A DNA stretch of 64,000 nucleotides from Prauserella cavernicola (GTDB taxonomy: Bacteria; Actinomycetota; Actinomycetes; Mycobacteriales; Pseudonocardiaceae). The notes under the pieces were generated by a model that saw only the letters and a list, made by a program, of their open reading frames with translations, searched no databases and had not been told where the DNA came from. Location of the stretch: assembly GCF_016595675.1 (NCBI RefSeq), contig NZ_JAENJH010000009.1:124001-188000 (forward strand), in the 5' to 3' direction. Each line of letters opens with the position of its first letter. Within the stretch, counting starts at the first letter, position 1. This document shows positions 40,491-49,325 of the stretch, piece by piece. The position numbers and the translations under genes were made by a program.

Positions 40491-41467
40491 GCCTTGGCCT
40501 TCGGCGTGGACTTCGAGGCCGCGGACCTGGCCGGGGCGGTCTTCTTGCGGGCCGCCGCGAGCTTGCCGAGCCCGTGCAGCGACGCCTCGTAGACCTCGTC
40601 CGAGTCCAGCCTGCGCAGCTCCTCGATCAGGCAGTCCCGGTTGTCGCGCCGGTGCAACCCGATCCGCCGCGTCGGCTGGCCGGGCTGGGTCAGCGTGCCC
40701 GTCCTGCCGTCCGGCCGGTAGATCTCGATCGAGCCGGACGGCCGCTCCAGCGAGACCGACACGATGCCCTGCGCGCTCGACGTCTTCACCCGCTTCACCG
40801 GCACTCGCAGGTACTCCGCGAGCCAGCCCGCGAGCAGCTCCGTCGACGGCGAGTCGGCCTCGCCGGTCACCGTCGCCGACGTGACGCGCTCGTACGGCGG
40901 CAGGTCCAGGGCCGACACCAGCTGCGCGCGCCAGTTGGTCAGGCGCGTCCAGGCCAGGTCGGTGTCGCCGTCGACGTAGGACTTCGCCCGCGTCGTCAGC
41001 GCCCTGATGGGGTTCTTCTCCGCCGCCGAGTCGGTGATCCGGCGCTGCGCCAGCTCGCCGATCGGGTCGCCGGCGGGAGCCTTCGGGCCACCGCCGGGCC
41101 ACCACGCGACGATCGGGGCGTCCGGCAGCAGCAGCGGCACCACCGCGCTCTGGCCCTGGTTCGCCAGGGCGCCGTAGAGCCGCAGCACGATCACCTCGCT
41201 CGCGCCGGCGTCTCCGCCGACCCGGATCTGACCGTCGATGCGCGCCGCCGCCGTACGGGCTCCCTTGGCCAGCACGATCACCCGCGACGGGTGCTCGCGG
41301 CTCGCCTCGTTGGCCGCGTCGATGGCCTCCTCGAGCTCCGCGTCGTCCTCAGCGACGATCACCAGCGTCAGCACCCGGCCGAGCGCGATCGCGCCACCGC
41401 GCTCGCGCAGCTCGACCAGCTTCTTGTTCAGCTGCGAGGTGGTGGTCGATGGCAAATCGATGATCAC
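40487..41467 (-). CDS. opcA: Glucose-6-phosphate dehydrogenase assembly protein OpcA
   Basis: Allosteric/assembly partner that enhances glucose-6-phosphate dehydrogenase in cyanobacteria and actinobacteria. 326 aa. GTG start at 41467 with GGAGG five bases upstream; that ribosome site is a copy of the last codons of zwf (see the repeat feature). Recognisable family sequence: MIIDLPSTTTSQLNKKLVELRERGG, LPDAPIVAWWPGGGP, and RRDNRDCLIEELRRLDSDEVYE. The C terminus ends in a Lys/Ala-rich tail. It overlaps pgl by 4 nt. Confidence 0.95.
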   Translation of the reverse strand: MIIDLPSTTTSQLNKKLVELRERGGAIALGRVLTLVIVAEDDAELEEAIDAANEASREHPSRVIVLAKGARTAAARIDGQIRVGGDAGASEVIVLRLYGALANQGQSAVVPLLLPDAPIVAWWPGGGPKAPAGDPIGELAQRRITDSAAEKNPIRALTTRAKSYVDGDTDLAWTRLTNWRAQLVSALDLPPYERVTSATVTGEADSPSTELLAGWLAEYLRVPVKRVKTSSAQGIVSVSLERPSGSIEIYRPDGRTGTLTQPGQPTRRIGLHRRDNRDCLIEELRRLDSDEVYEASLHGLGKLAAARKKTAPARSAASKSTPKAKA

Positions 41468-41558
41468 GGCCGCCTCCAGTGTTTCTGCGGGGCACCCGCA
41501 CCCGGTCGGCGCCCGTGCTCAGTGGCTTCGCGAGTGTGGATCACGGCCGCCTCCAGTG
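41462..41558. repeat. 20-bp direct repeat spanning the opcA/zwf junction
   Basis: GATCACGGCCGCCTCCAGTG occurs at 41462-41481 (the opcA start and ribosome site) and again at 41539-41558 (the zwf 3' end and stop). The period is 77 bp. In both copies the minus strand reads GGAGGCGGCCGTGATC: in one it encodes the end of zwf and its stop, in the other it supplies the opcA start. Confidence 0.9.
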
Positions 41559-43070
41559 CCTGCCCGTGCGCTCCAGCATCTCCTCCGCCGACGGCGGACC
41601 CCACGAACCCGGCTGGTACGGCTCCGGGGCGCCTCTCTTGGCCCAGTGCTCCAGCACCGGGTCGAGGATCTGCCAGGACAGCTCCACCTCTTCGTTCACG
41701 GGGAACAGCGAGGGCTCGCCCAGCAGCACGTCGAGGATCAGGCGCTCGTAGGCCTCGGGGGAGGACTCGGTGAACGCATGGCCGTAGCCGAAGTCCATCG
41801 TGACGTCCCGGACCTCCATCGTGGTGCCGGGCACCTTGGAGCCGAAGCGCATCGTGATGCCCTCGTCCGGCTGCACGCGGATCACCAGCGCGTTCTCGCC
41901 CAGCTCCTCGGTGGAGGTGGAGTCGAACGGAAGGTGCGGCGCCCGCTTGAACACCACGGCCACCTCGGTGACCCGCCTGCCCAGCCGCTTGCCGGTGCGC
42001 AGGTAGAACGGCACCCCCGCCCAGCGGCGGTTCTGCACCTCCAGCGTCACCGCGGCGTAGGTCTCGGTGATGGACTCCTTCGAGAAGCCGCCCTCCTGCA
42101 GCAGCCCTGGCACCTTCATGCCGCCCTGCCAGCCGCCCGCGTACTGGCCGCGCGCGGTGGTCTCGTCGAACGGGCCCACCGGCTTGGTGGCGCTGAGCAC
42201 CTTGACCTTCTCGGACCGCAGCGCCCTCGGGTGGAAGGAGACGGGCTCCTCCATCGCCGTGAGCGCCAGCAGCTGCAGCAGGTGGTTCTGGATCACGTCA
42301 CGCGCGGCCCCGATGCCGTCGTAGTAACCGGCCCTGCCGCCGAGACCGATGTCCTCGGCCATCGTGATCTGCACGTGGTCGACGTAGTTGGCGTTCCAGA
42401 TCGGCTCGAACATCTGGTTGGCGAAGCGCAGCGCCAGGATGTTCTGCACCGTCTCCTTGCCGAGGTAGTGGTCGATGCGGAACACCGACTCCTCGGGGAA
42501 GACGTCGTTGAGGACCGTGTTGAGCTCCTGCGCGCTGCGCAGGTCGTGCCCGAACGGCTTCTCGATGACGACCCGGCGCCACACGTCCTCGCTGGACTCC
42601 GCGAGCCCGCTGCGCGCGAGCTGCTTGGTGACCGTGGGGAAGGCGCTCGGCGGGATCGACAGGTAGAACGCGGTGTTGCCGCCGGTGCCCCGCTCTTCGT
42701 CCAGCTCGCGGACCGTCTGCGCCAGCCGGTCGAACGCGTCGTCGTCGTCGAAGGTGCCCTGCACGAACCGGATGCCCTCGGAGAGCCGGTTCCAGACCGA
42801 CTCGCGAAACGGCGTCCTGGCGTGCTCTGCCACCGAGTCGTGCACGAGCTCGCCGAAGTCCTGGTGTTCCCAGTCGCGGCGCGCGAACCCGACGAGCGAG
42901 AAGCCCGCGGGCAGCAGGCCCCGGTGCGCGAGGTCGTAGATGGCCGGCATGAGCTTCTTGCGCGAGAGATCCCCCGTGACGCCGAAGATCACCAGGCTCG
43001 ACGGCCCGGCGATCCTCGGCAACCGCTTGTCCCGGGGGTCGCGCAGCGGGTTGTTCCACCCACGTTTCAT
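41541..43070 (-). CDS. zwf: Glucose-6-phosphate dehydrogenase
   Basis: First enzyme of the oxidative pentose phosphate pathway, yielding NADPH. 509 aa, ATG overlapping the pgi stop (ATGA). Coenzyme-binding VIFGVTGDLSRKKLMPAIYDL, the catalytic FRIDHYLGKE and the EKPFGHD substrate motif are all present; the C-terminal domain is complete. Encoded with its assembly factor opcA. An unusual 73-bp space separates zwf from opcA, in a region where the other genes mostly overlap. Confidence 0.98.
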   Translation of the reverse strand: MKRGWNNPLRDPRDKRLPRIAGPSSLVIFGVTGDLSRKKLMPAIYDLAHRGLLPAGFSLVGFARRDWEHQDFGELVHDSVAEHARTPFRESVWNRLSEGIRFVQGTFDDDDAFDRLAQTVRELDEERGTGGNTAFYLSIPPSAFPTVTKQLARSGLAESSEDVWRRVVIEKPFGHDLRSAQELNTVLNDVFPEESVFRIDHYLGKETVQNILALRFANQMFEPIWNANYVDHVQITMAEDIGLGGRAGYYDGIGAARDVIQNHLLQLLALTAMEEPVSFHPRALRSEKVKVLSATKPVGPFDETTARGQYAGGWQGGMKVPGLLQEGGFSKESITETYAAVTLEVQNRRWAGVPFYLRTGKRLGRRVTEVAVVFKRAPHLPFDSTSTEELGENALVIRVQPDEGITMRFGSKVPGTTMEVRDVTMDFGYGHAFTESSPEAYERLILDVLLGEPSLFPVNEEVELSWQILDPVLEHWAKRGAPEPYQPGSWGPPSAEEMLERTGRHWRRP

Positions 43071-44686
43071 GAAGTGAGCTCCTGTACTGCGCGCATCAGC
43101 TCCGACAGTCCCGCGGCCCGGTCGGTGAGGTGCAGCCGCAGCACGGGCCTGCCCGCGTCGGCGAGTACCTGGCCGTCGCCGAGCGCCTGGGCCCGCTGCA
43201 GCTGACCGAGCGTGTAGGGCCGCTCCGGCACCTCGAGGTCGTGCTCCGGGGTGCCGGTGATCTGCAGGAAGATGCCGTTCGGATGTCCGCCCTTGTGGTA
43301 CTGGCCGGTCGAGTGCAGGAACCGGGGACCCCAGCCGAAGGTGGTCTCCAGCCCCGCCCGCTTGGCCAGCTCGGGCCGCAACAGCGCCGCCGAGGCGTCG
43401 TCGAGGCGGTCGAGGTAGGCCTGCACGGCCAGGTAGCCGTGCTCAGGTGCCGTGCCGAGGAACTCCCTCAGCACATCGGCCAGTGCCCCCTCGGCAGTCG
43501 TGCCCGCTCCCGCGAAGACCTCCACCGCGCCGATGACCGCGGAGGGCTCGGCGGAACCGCTCAGTGCCGCCGGGTCGTCCAGCAGTGACCTCGCGGCCTT
43601 CTTCGCGGCCTCGACGTCGGGCTGGTTGAACGGGTCGATCCCGAGCAGCCTGCCCGCGATGGCCACCGCCGACTCCCACAGCAGGAACTGCGCGCCGAGC
43701 GGGCCGGTGACCGCGATCTTGGCGCCGAAGTCGGCCGGGCCGACCGCGACGGGCGTCGCGTCCGCGCCCGCGTCCCGGAACCCCGGCGCGGCGCTGTCCT
43801 CGACGACCACGGGCAGCAGGCCGATGCCGTGCTTGCCGGTGGACTCGGCGATCAGCTGCTCCGCCCAGTCGCCAAGACCCGCGATGCCGGAGCCGGTGTC
43901 GGCCAGCACCACCTTCTCGGCGCCACCGGCGTGCGCCGCCCCGAGCGCCGCGGCCAGCCGCAGCGCCGGGTTCTCCACCGAGTCGGCGGTGAGCGAGTCG
44001 GCCACGACCGCGGCCTGGTCGAGCAGGCGGGCCACGTCCGCGCCGGCGAGACCGGCCGGGACGAGCCCGAACGCGGTCAGCGCCGAGTAGCGGCCGCCGA
44101 CGTTCGGGTCGGCGAGGAACACCTTGCGGTAGCCCTCCGACTCACCCAGCTCCGCCAGCGGCGACCCCGGGTCGGTGACCACGACGATCCGGCTGGCCGC
44201 GTCGATTCCCGCGTCGGCGAAGGCCTTCGCGAAGATCCGCCGGTGGCTGTCGGTCTCCACCGTGGTGCCCGACTTGGACGACACCACGAGCACGGTGCGC
44301 TCCAGGTCGCCCGCGAGCGCGTCGGCGACCTGGCCGGGGTCGGTGGTGTCCAGCACCGTGAGCGCGACGCTCTCGGTGCCGGTGATCACCTCAGGAGCCA
44401 GCGACGAGCCGCCCATGCCCGCGAGCACGATGCGGTCGATGCCCTCCGAGCGCAGGTCGGTGCGCAGAGCCTCGATCTCACCGATCAGCGGACGCGAACT
44501 CTTGTGCAACGTGGTCCACGACAGCCGGATGGCGGCCTCGGACTCCGCGTCGGCTCCCCACAACGTGGGGTCCTGCGCACCGAGCTTGCTCGCCACCGAG
44601 CCGGCGACGAGCTCGTCGATCAGTGCGGAGGCCGCCGTGTCGAGCGCGGCGTCTTCGATCGTGACCGAAGTCTGCTCCCCAGCCAT
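43067..44686 (-). CDS. pgi: Glucose-6-phosphate isomerase
   Basis: Interconverts glucose 6-phosphate and fructose 6-phosphate. 539 aa, ATG start. The pattern is that of the actinobacterial form often encoded inside the pentose phosphate cluster: VLAGMGGSSLAPEVI, VSSKSGTTVETDS (sugar-isomerase phosphate loop), GRYSALTAFGLVPAGLAG and the C-terminal HSTGQYHKGGHPNGIFLQI. Seven bases separate it from tal upstream. Some databases label this branch bifunctional transaldolase/isomerase fusions; here tal and pgi are separate genes. Confidence 0.93.
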   Translation of the reverse strand: MAGEQTSVTIEDAALDTAASALIDELVAGSVASKLGAQDPTLWGADAESEAAIRLSWTTLHKSSRPLIGEIEALRTDLRSEGIDRIVLAGMGGSSLAPEVITGTESVALTVLDTTDPGQVADALAGDLERTVLVVSSKSGTTVETDSHRRIFAKAFADAGIDAASRIVVVTDPGSPLAELGESEGYRKVFLADPNVGGRYSALTAFGLVPAGLAGADVARLLDQAAVVADSLTADSVENPALRLAAALGAAHAGGAEKVVLADTGSGIAGLGDWAEQLIAESTGKHGIGLLPVVVEDSAAPGFRDAGADATPVAVGPADFGAKIAVTGPLGAQFLLWESAVAIAGRLLGIDPFNQPDVEAAKKAARSLLDDPAALSGSAEPSAVIGAVEVFAGAGTTAEGALADVLREFLGTAPEHGYLAVQAYLDRLDDASAALLRPELAKRAGLETTFGWGPRFLHSTGQYHKGGHPNGIFLQITGTPEHDLEVPERPYTLGQLQRAQALGDGQVLADAGRPVLRLHLTDRAAGLSELMRAVQELTS

Positions 44687-44693
44687 CGCCCGA

Positions 44694-45809
44694 TCAGCCC
44701 TTCGCCTTGTCGAGCTGGCCGGTGACGGTGTCCAGCAGCTCGGCCCAGGACTTGTCGAACTTCTCCACGCCCTCGTTCTCCAGCGTGAGGAACACGTCGG
44801 CGATGTCGACGCCGGCCGCGGCCAGCTTGTCGAAGACCTCCTGCGCCCCCGCGCCGGTGCCGCTCACCTTGTCGCCCACGATCTCGGCGTGGTCGGCCGC
44901 GGCGAACAGCGTCTTCTCCGGCATCGTGTTGACCGTGCCTGCGACGACGAGCTGGTCGACGTAGCGGGTGTCGGAGTAGTCCGGGTTCTTCACCCCGGTC
45001 GAGGCCCACAGTGGACGTTGCGGGTTGGCGCCCTCGGCCTTGAGCGCGGTCCACCGCTGCGAGGCGAACAGCTCCTCGTAGGCGGCGTAGGCCAGGCGGG
45101 CGTTGGCGATGGCGGCCTCACCGCGCAGCGCCAGCGCCTCGTCGGTGCCGATGGTCTCGAGGCGCTTGTCGACCTCGGCGTCCACCCTGGACACGAAGAA
45201 CGACGCCACGGACTGGATGTCGGTGAGGTCGTGGCCGTTGGCCTTGGCCTGCTCCAGGCCGGCGAAGTAGGCCTCGATCACCGCCTGGTAGCGCTCGACC
45301 GAGAAGATCAGCGTGACGTTGACGCTGATGCCCTCGGCCAGTGTCCGCGTGATCGCGGGAAGACCCTGCTCGGTGGCGGGGATCTTCACCAGGACGTTGG
45401 GGCGGTCCACCGTCTTCCACAGGTCCTGCGCCTCGGCGACCGTCTTGTCCGTGTCGCGGGCGAGGCCCGGGTCGACCTCGATGGACACGCGGCCGTCGAC
45501 GCCGTTGGTGGCGGAGTAGACGTCGCGGAAGAGATCCGCGGCGTTGCGCACGTCGGTGGTGGTCAGCTCGCGCACGACGGCGCTGAGGTCCGCGCCGCGC
45601 GCCGCCAGCTCACGAACCTGCTCGTCGTAGGCCTCGCCGTCGGACAGCGCGCCCGCGAAGATCGTCGGGTTGGTGGTGACCCCCACGACGTGCTGGTCGC
45701 GGATGAGCCCGGCGAGGTTGCCGGAGTTCAGGCGCTCCCTCGACAGGTCGTCGAGCCAGATCGACACGCCTGCCTGCGAGAGCTCGGCCAGCCGGTCGGT
45801 GTTGCTCAT
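44694..45809 (-). CDS. tal: Transaldolase
   Basis: Transfers a dihydroxyacetone unit between sugar phosphates in the non-oxidative pentose phosphate pathway. 371 aa, ATG preceded by AAGGGGA at 7 nt. Family motifs: [29 protein letters not shown], the Schiff-base lysine region [18 protein letters not shown], and [22 protein letters not shown]. Long actinobacterial subtype. Lies 35 bp after tkt. Confidence 0.97.
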   Translation of the reverse strand: MSNTDRLAELSQAGVSIWLDDLSRERLNSGNLAGLIRDQHVVGVTTNPTIFAGALSDGEAYDEQVRELAARGADLSAVVRELTTTDVRNAADLFRDVYSATNGVDGRVSIEVDPGLARDTDKTVAEAQDLWKTVDRPNVLVKIPATEQGLPAITRTLAEGISVNVTLIFSVERYQAVIEAYFAGLEQAKANGHDLTDIQSVASFFVSRVDAEVDKRLETIGTDEALALRGEAAIANARLAYAAYEELFASQRWTALKAEGANPQRPLWASTGVKNPDYSDTRYVDQLVVAGTVNTMPEKTLFAAADHAEIVGDKVSGTGAGAQEVFDKLAAAGVDIADVFLTLENEGVEKFDKSWAELLDTVTGQLDKAKG

Positions 45810-45844
45810 GACGTGATCCCCTTTGATAGTCGGGAGTTTCCGAG

Positions 45845-47935
45845 TCAGGAGTTCTTCTGCAGTGAGCGGCGGGCGGCGTCGACCACGGCGTCGGCCGTGA
45901 TGCCGAACTCCTGGAACAGGGTCTTGAAGTCCGCCGAGGCGCCGAAGTGCTCGATGGACACGATCTCGCCGCCGTCGCCGACGAAGCGGTACCACGGCTG
46001 CGCGATGCCGGCCTCGACGGCGACGCGGGCCTTGACGGTCGGCGGGATCACCGCGTCGCGGTAGCTCTGGTCCTGTGCGTCGAACCACTCGACGCAGGGC
46101 ATGGACACCACACTGGTGGCAACGCCCTCGGCCTCGAGGGTCTTCCTGGCCTCCACGGCCAGCTGTACCTCGGAACCGGTGGCGATGAGCACGACCTCGG
46201 GAGTGCCGTTGGAGGCCTCGGCGAGCACGTAGCCGCCCTTGGCGACGCCCTCGGTGCTGGTGCCCTCGAGCACCGGCACGTTCTGCCGGGTCAGCGCCAG
46301 GCCGGACGGGGTGTCGTTGTCCTCGAGCACGGCCTTCCACGCGGCGACGGTCTCGTTGGCGTCGGCGGGCCTCACCACGTTGAGGCCGGGGATGGCGCGC
46401 AGCGCGGAGAGCTGCTCGATCGGCTGGTGGGTCGGGCCGTCCTCGCCGAGCCCGATGGAGTCGTGCGTCCACACGTAGGTGACGGGCGCCTTCATCAGCG
46501 CGGCGAGCCGCACCGCGGGCCGCATGTAGTCGCTGAAGATCAGGAAGGTGGCGCCGTAGGGCCGGGTGCCGCCGTGCAGCGCGATGCCGTTGAGGATCGA
46601 GCCCATCGCGTGCTCGCGGACACCGAAGTGCAGCGTGCGGCCGTACGGGTTGGCCTTCCACATGTCGGTGGAGGCGCTGACGGGACCGAACGAGTCGGCG
46701 CCCTTCATGGTGGTGTTGTTGCTCTCGGCGAGGTCGGCCGAACCGCCCCACAGCTCCGGCAGCGCGTCGGCGACGGCCGAGAGCACCTCACCGGAGGCCT
46801 TGCGGGTGGCGACGCCCTTCGCGTCGGGCTCCCAGCTGGGCAGCTTCGTTTCCCAGCCCTGGGGCAGGGAACGCGTGCGCAGCCGGTCGGCCAGCTCCTT
46901 GCGCTCCGGGTTGGCCTGGGCCCAGGCGTTCCACAGCTCCTGCCACGTCGCGTGCTCGGCCTTGCCGCGCTCGAGGGCCTGGCGCGTGTGGGCGAGGACC
47001 TCGTCGTCGATGTGGAAGTTCTGCTCCGGGTCGAAGCCCAGGATCTTCTTGACGGCGGCGACCTCGTCGGCGCCCAGCGCGGCGCCGTGGGCCTTGCCGG
47101 TGCCCATCTTCTCCGGCGCCGGGTAGCCGATCACGGTGCGCAGCAGGATGAACGACGGGCGCGAGGTCTCGGCCTTGGCGGCCTCGATGGCCTGCTCGAA
47201 CGCGACGACGTCCTCGCCGCCGTCCACGACCTGGACGTGCCAGCCGTAGGACTCGTAGCGCTTCGCGGTGTCCTCGGACAGCGCGATGTTGGTGTCGTCC
47301 TCGATGGAGATCTTGTTGTCGTCGTAGATCACCACGAGGTTGCCGAGCTCCTGGCGGCCCGCGATCGAGGAGGCCTCGGACGTGACGCCCTCCTCGATGT
47401 CGCCGTCGGAGGCGATCACGTAGACGTGGTGGTCGAACAGGCTCTCGCCCTGCGGGGCGTCGGGGTCGAGCAGGCCGCGCTCACGGCGGGCGGCCATGGC
47501 CATGCCGACGGCGTTGGCCAGGCCCTGGCCGAGCGGGCCGGTGGTGGTCTCCACGCCCGCGGTGTGCCGGTACTCCGGGTGGCCCGGGGTCTTCGAGTCC
47601 CACTTGCGCAGCTGCTCGAGGTCGGCCATCTCGAGGCCGTAGCCCGCGAGGAAGAGCTGGATGTAGAGCGTGAGGCTGCTGTGGCCGGCCGAGAGGACGA
47701 ACCGGTCGCGCGCGGGCCACTCCGGGTCGGTGGGGTCGTGGCGCATGACGCGCTGGTAGAGCGAGTAGGCCACCGGCGCCAGGCTCATCGCGGTGCCCGG
47801 GTGACCACTGCCGCAGTTCTCGACGGCGTCGGCGGCCAGCACCCGAGCCGTGTCCACCGCTCGGGTGTCCAGTTCGGTCCAGTCCGCGGGGTAGTTCCGG
47901 CGCAGCAGGGGGTTGTTCTCGACGTTTTCCGACAC
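45845..47935 (-). CDS. tkt: Transketolase
   Basis: Thiamine-diphosphate enzyme moving two-carbon units between sugar phosphates. 696 aa. I chose GTG 47935 because AGGAG lies 8 nt upstream; the frame also stays open to 48001, but that would add 22 unusual residues. Motifs: [30 protein letters not shown], ThDP motif [18 protein letters not shown]...YDDNKIS, and the pyrimidine-domain [20 protein letters not shown]. First gene of the minus-strand carbon operon, divergent from ctaB. Confidence 0.97.
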   Translation of the reverse strand: MSENVENNPLLRRNYPADWTELDTRAVDTARVLAADAVENCGSGHPGTAMSLAPVAYSLYQRVMRHDPTDPEWPARDRFVLSAGHSSLTLYIQLFLAGYGLEMADLEQLRKWDSKTPGHPEYRHTAGVETTTGPLGQGLANAVGMAMAARRERGLLDPDAPQGESLFDHHVYVIASDGDIEEGVTSEASSIAGRQELGNLVVIYDDNKISIEDDTNIALSEDTAKRYESYGWHVQVVDGGEDVVAFEQAIEAAKAETSRPSFILLRTVIGYPAPEKMGTGKAHGAALGADEVAAVKKILGFDPEQNFHIDDEVLAHTRQALERGKAEHATWQELWNAWAQANPERKELADRLRTRSLPQGWETKLPSWEPDAKGVATRKASGEVLSAVADALPELWGGSADLAESNNTTMKGADSFGPVSASTDMWKANPYGRTLHFGVREHAMGSILNGIALHGGTRPYGATFLIFSDYMRPAVRLAALMKAPVTYVWTHDSIGLGEDGPTHQPIEQLSALRAIPGLNVVRPADANETVAAWKAVLEDNDTPSGLALTRQNVPVLEGTSTEGVAKGGYVLAEASNGTPEVVLIATGSEVQLAVEARKTLEAEGVATSVVSMPCVEWFDAQDQSYRDAVIPPTVKARVAVEAGIAQPWYRFVGDGGEIVSIEHFGASADFKTLFQEFGITADAVVDAARRSLQKNS

Positions 47936-48253
47936 TGAACTGGCTCCTGAGTCGATGTCACGTGGTGGCTCTTCGTGGTTACCCGGTGGCCCGGCCGCCA
48001 CCTATCTTAATCGATCAGGAACGGATGGACCGCCGATCGTTCGAGGTGGCGCGTATTCCGGGGCCGACGGGCGCCAGCCTAGTAGGTACCCGGTGCGCTC
48101 GCGGGGCCACCAACGGGCGGAGCCCGGTGCGATCCACGTCTCCTCCGCGCGATGCCGGTCCGAGCCTCGAAACGGCTTCTACTACGATCTGTCACGGCAG
48201 CTGGGTCGCCGACCGCGACCCGATGCCAACCCCGATCTGACGCAGGGAGCGAG
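47936..48253. promoter_or_regulatory. 318-bp divergent control region between tkt and ctaB
   Basis: No gene is evident. On the minus strand TAAGAT (48004-48009) is a fair -10 for tkt, implying a leader near 60 nt; its -35 is poor. On the plus strand TACGAT (48183-48188) is a possible -10 for ctaB, whose ribosome site AGGGAG lies at 48244-48249. The stretch between shows no strong palindrome. Promoter calls are tentative. Confidence 0.35.
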
Positions 48254-49234
48254 ATGTCGTTGGTGCACGCTGCGCACGGCCGCAGTGACAACACCAGCGC
48301 CGTGCATCCCACCGGTGAGTCCCCTTCCGGTGGCCGGCGAGGTGTCCGGCAGGTCGTCGGCGCGTACGCCGCCCTCGCCAAGCCGAGGGTCATCGAGCTG
48401 TTGCTCGTGACCACCATTCCCGCGATGTTCCTCGCGGGCAGGGAGATCCCGTCGCCGTGGCTGGTGCTGGCCACGCTGCTCGGCGGCACGATGGCTGCGG
48501 GCAGCGCCAACGCGCTGAACTGCGTGATCGACGCCGACATCGACAAGGTGATGAACCGGACCAAGCGGCGTCCGCTGGTGCGCGACTCCGTGCCCAGACG
48601 CGGCGCGCTGGTCTTCGGGCTCGCGCTCGGCGTCGCCTCGTTCGCGGTCCTCTTCGTCACCGTGAACCTGCTGGCGGCGCTGCTCGCGATCGCCACGATC
48701 CTCTTCTACATCTTCGTCTACACACTCGTGCTCAAGCGGCGCACGCCGCAGAACGTCGTGTGGGGCGGCGCCGCGGGCTGCATGCCCGTGGTCATCGGCT
48801 GGGCCGCCGTCGAGGGCACCGTCTCCTGGCCCGCGTTCGTGATGTTCGGCGTGATCTTCTTCTGGACGCCGCCGCACACCTGGGCGCTGGCCATGAAGTA
48901 CCGCGAGGACTACGAGCGCGCGGGCGTCCCGATGCTGCCCGTGGTGGCCACGCCGCAGCACGTCGCCAAGCAGATCGTCATCTACTCGTGGGTGATGGTC
49001 GGCTGGACGCTGCTGCTGGCGCCCGCGACGAGCTGGCTCTACGCCGCGTTCGCCGCGGTGGCCGGTGCCTGGTTCCTGTTCTACGCGCACCGGTTGTACG
49101 CGGCCGTGCAGCGGGGCGTGGAGACCAAGCCGATGGCCCTGTTCCACCGGTCCAACACGTACCTGATGATCGTGTTCTGCGCGCTGGCCGTCGACTCGGC
49201 CATCGGCCTGCCGGTGCTCGGCCTGCCTTTCTGA
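48254..49234 (+). CDS. ctaB: Protoheme IX farnesyltransferase (heme O synthase)
   Basis: Adds a farnesyl group to protoheme to make heme O for cytochrome oxidase. 326 aa, ATG 48254 chosen with AGGGAG nearby rather than the upstream in-frame ATG. Polyprenyltransferase motifs: [23 protein letters not shown] (metal-binding aspartates) and the second loop [26 protein letters not shown]. About eight or nine membrane helices. ctaA, which converts heme O to heme A, is encoded at 60195. The tkt-ctaB divergence is conserved in mycobacteria. Confidence 0.96.
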   Translation: MSLVHAAHGRSDNTSAVHPTGESPSGGRRGVRQVVGAYAALAKPRVIELLLVTTIPAMFLAGREIPSPWLVLATLLGGTMAAGSANALNCVIDADIDKVMNRTKRRPLVRDSVPRRGALVFGLALGVASFAVLFVTVNLLAALLAIATILFYIFVYTLVLKRRTPQNVVWGGAAGCMPVVIGWAAVEGTVSWPAFVMFGVIFFWTPPHTWALAMKYREDYERAGVPMLPVVATPQHVAKQIVIYSWVMVGWTLLLAPATSWLYAAFAAVAGAWFLFYAHRLYAAVQRGVETKPMALFHRSNTYLMIVFCALAVDSAIGLPVLGLPF

Positions 49235-49325
49235 GCTCCGCGCGGGATCGCGTCGCGGGGAATTCTTCCCGGGCCGTGTTCGTTATGACTCGGCCACCGA
49301 TTCCCCATCCGAAAGCAGGCCGCAC

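Noticed and set aside
43067-45809. Possible bifunctional transaldolase/glucose-6-phosphate isomerase fusion
   Set aside because: tal ends at 44694 and pgi starts at 44686, with separate stop and start codons and a 7-bp gap, so they are two genes.
45845-47938. 663-codon plus-strand frame antisense to tkt
   Set aside because: Composition is Gly/Val/Leu/Arg-rich without motifs, and transketolase on the minus strand is certain.
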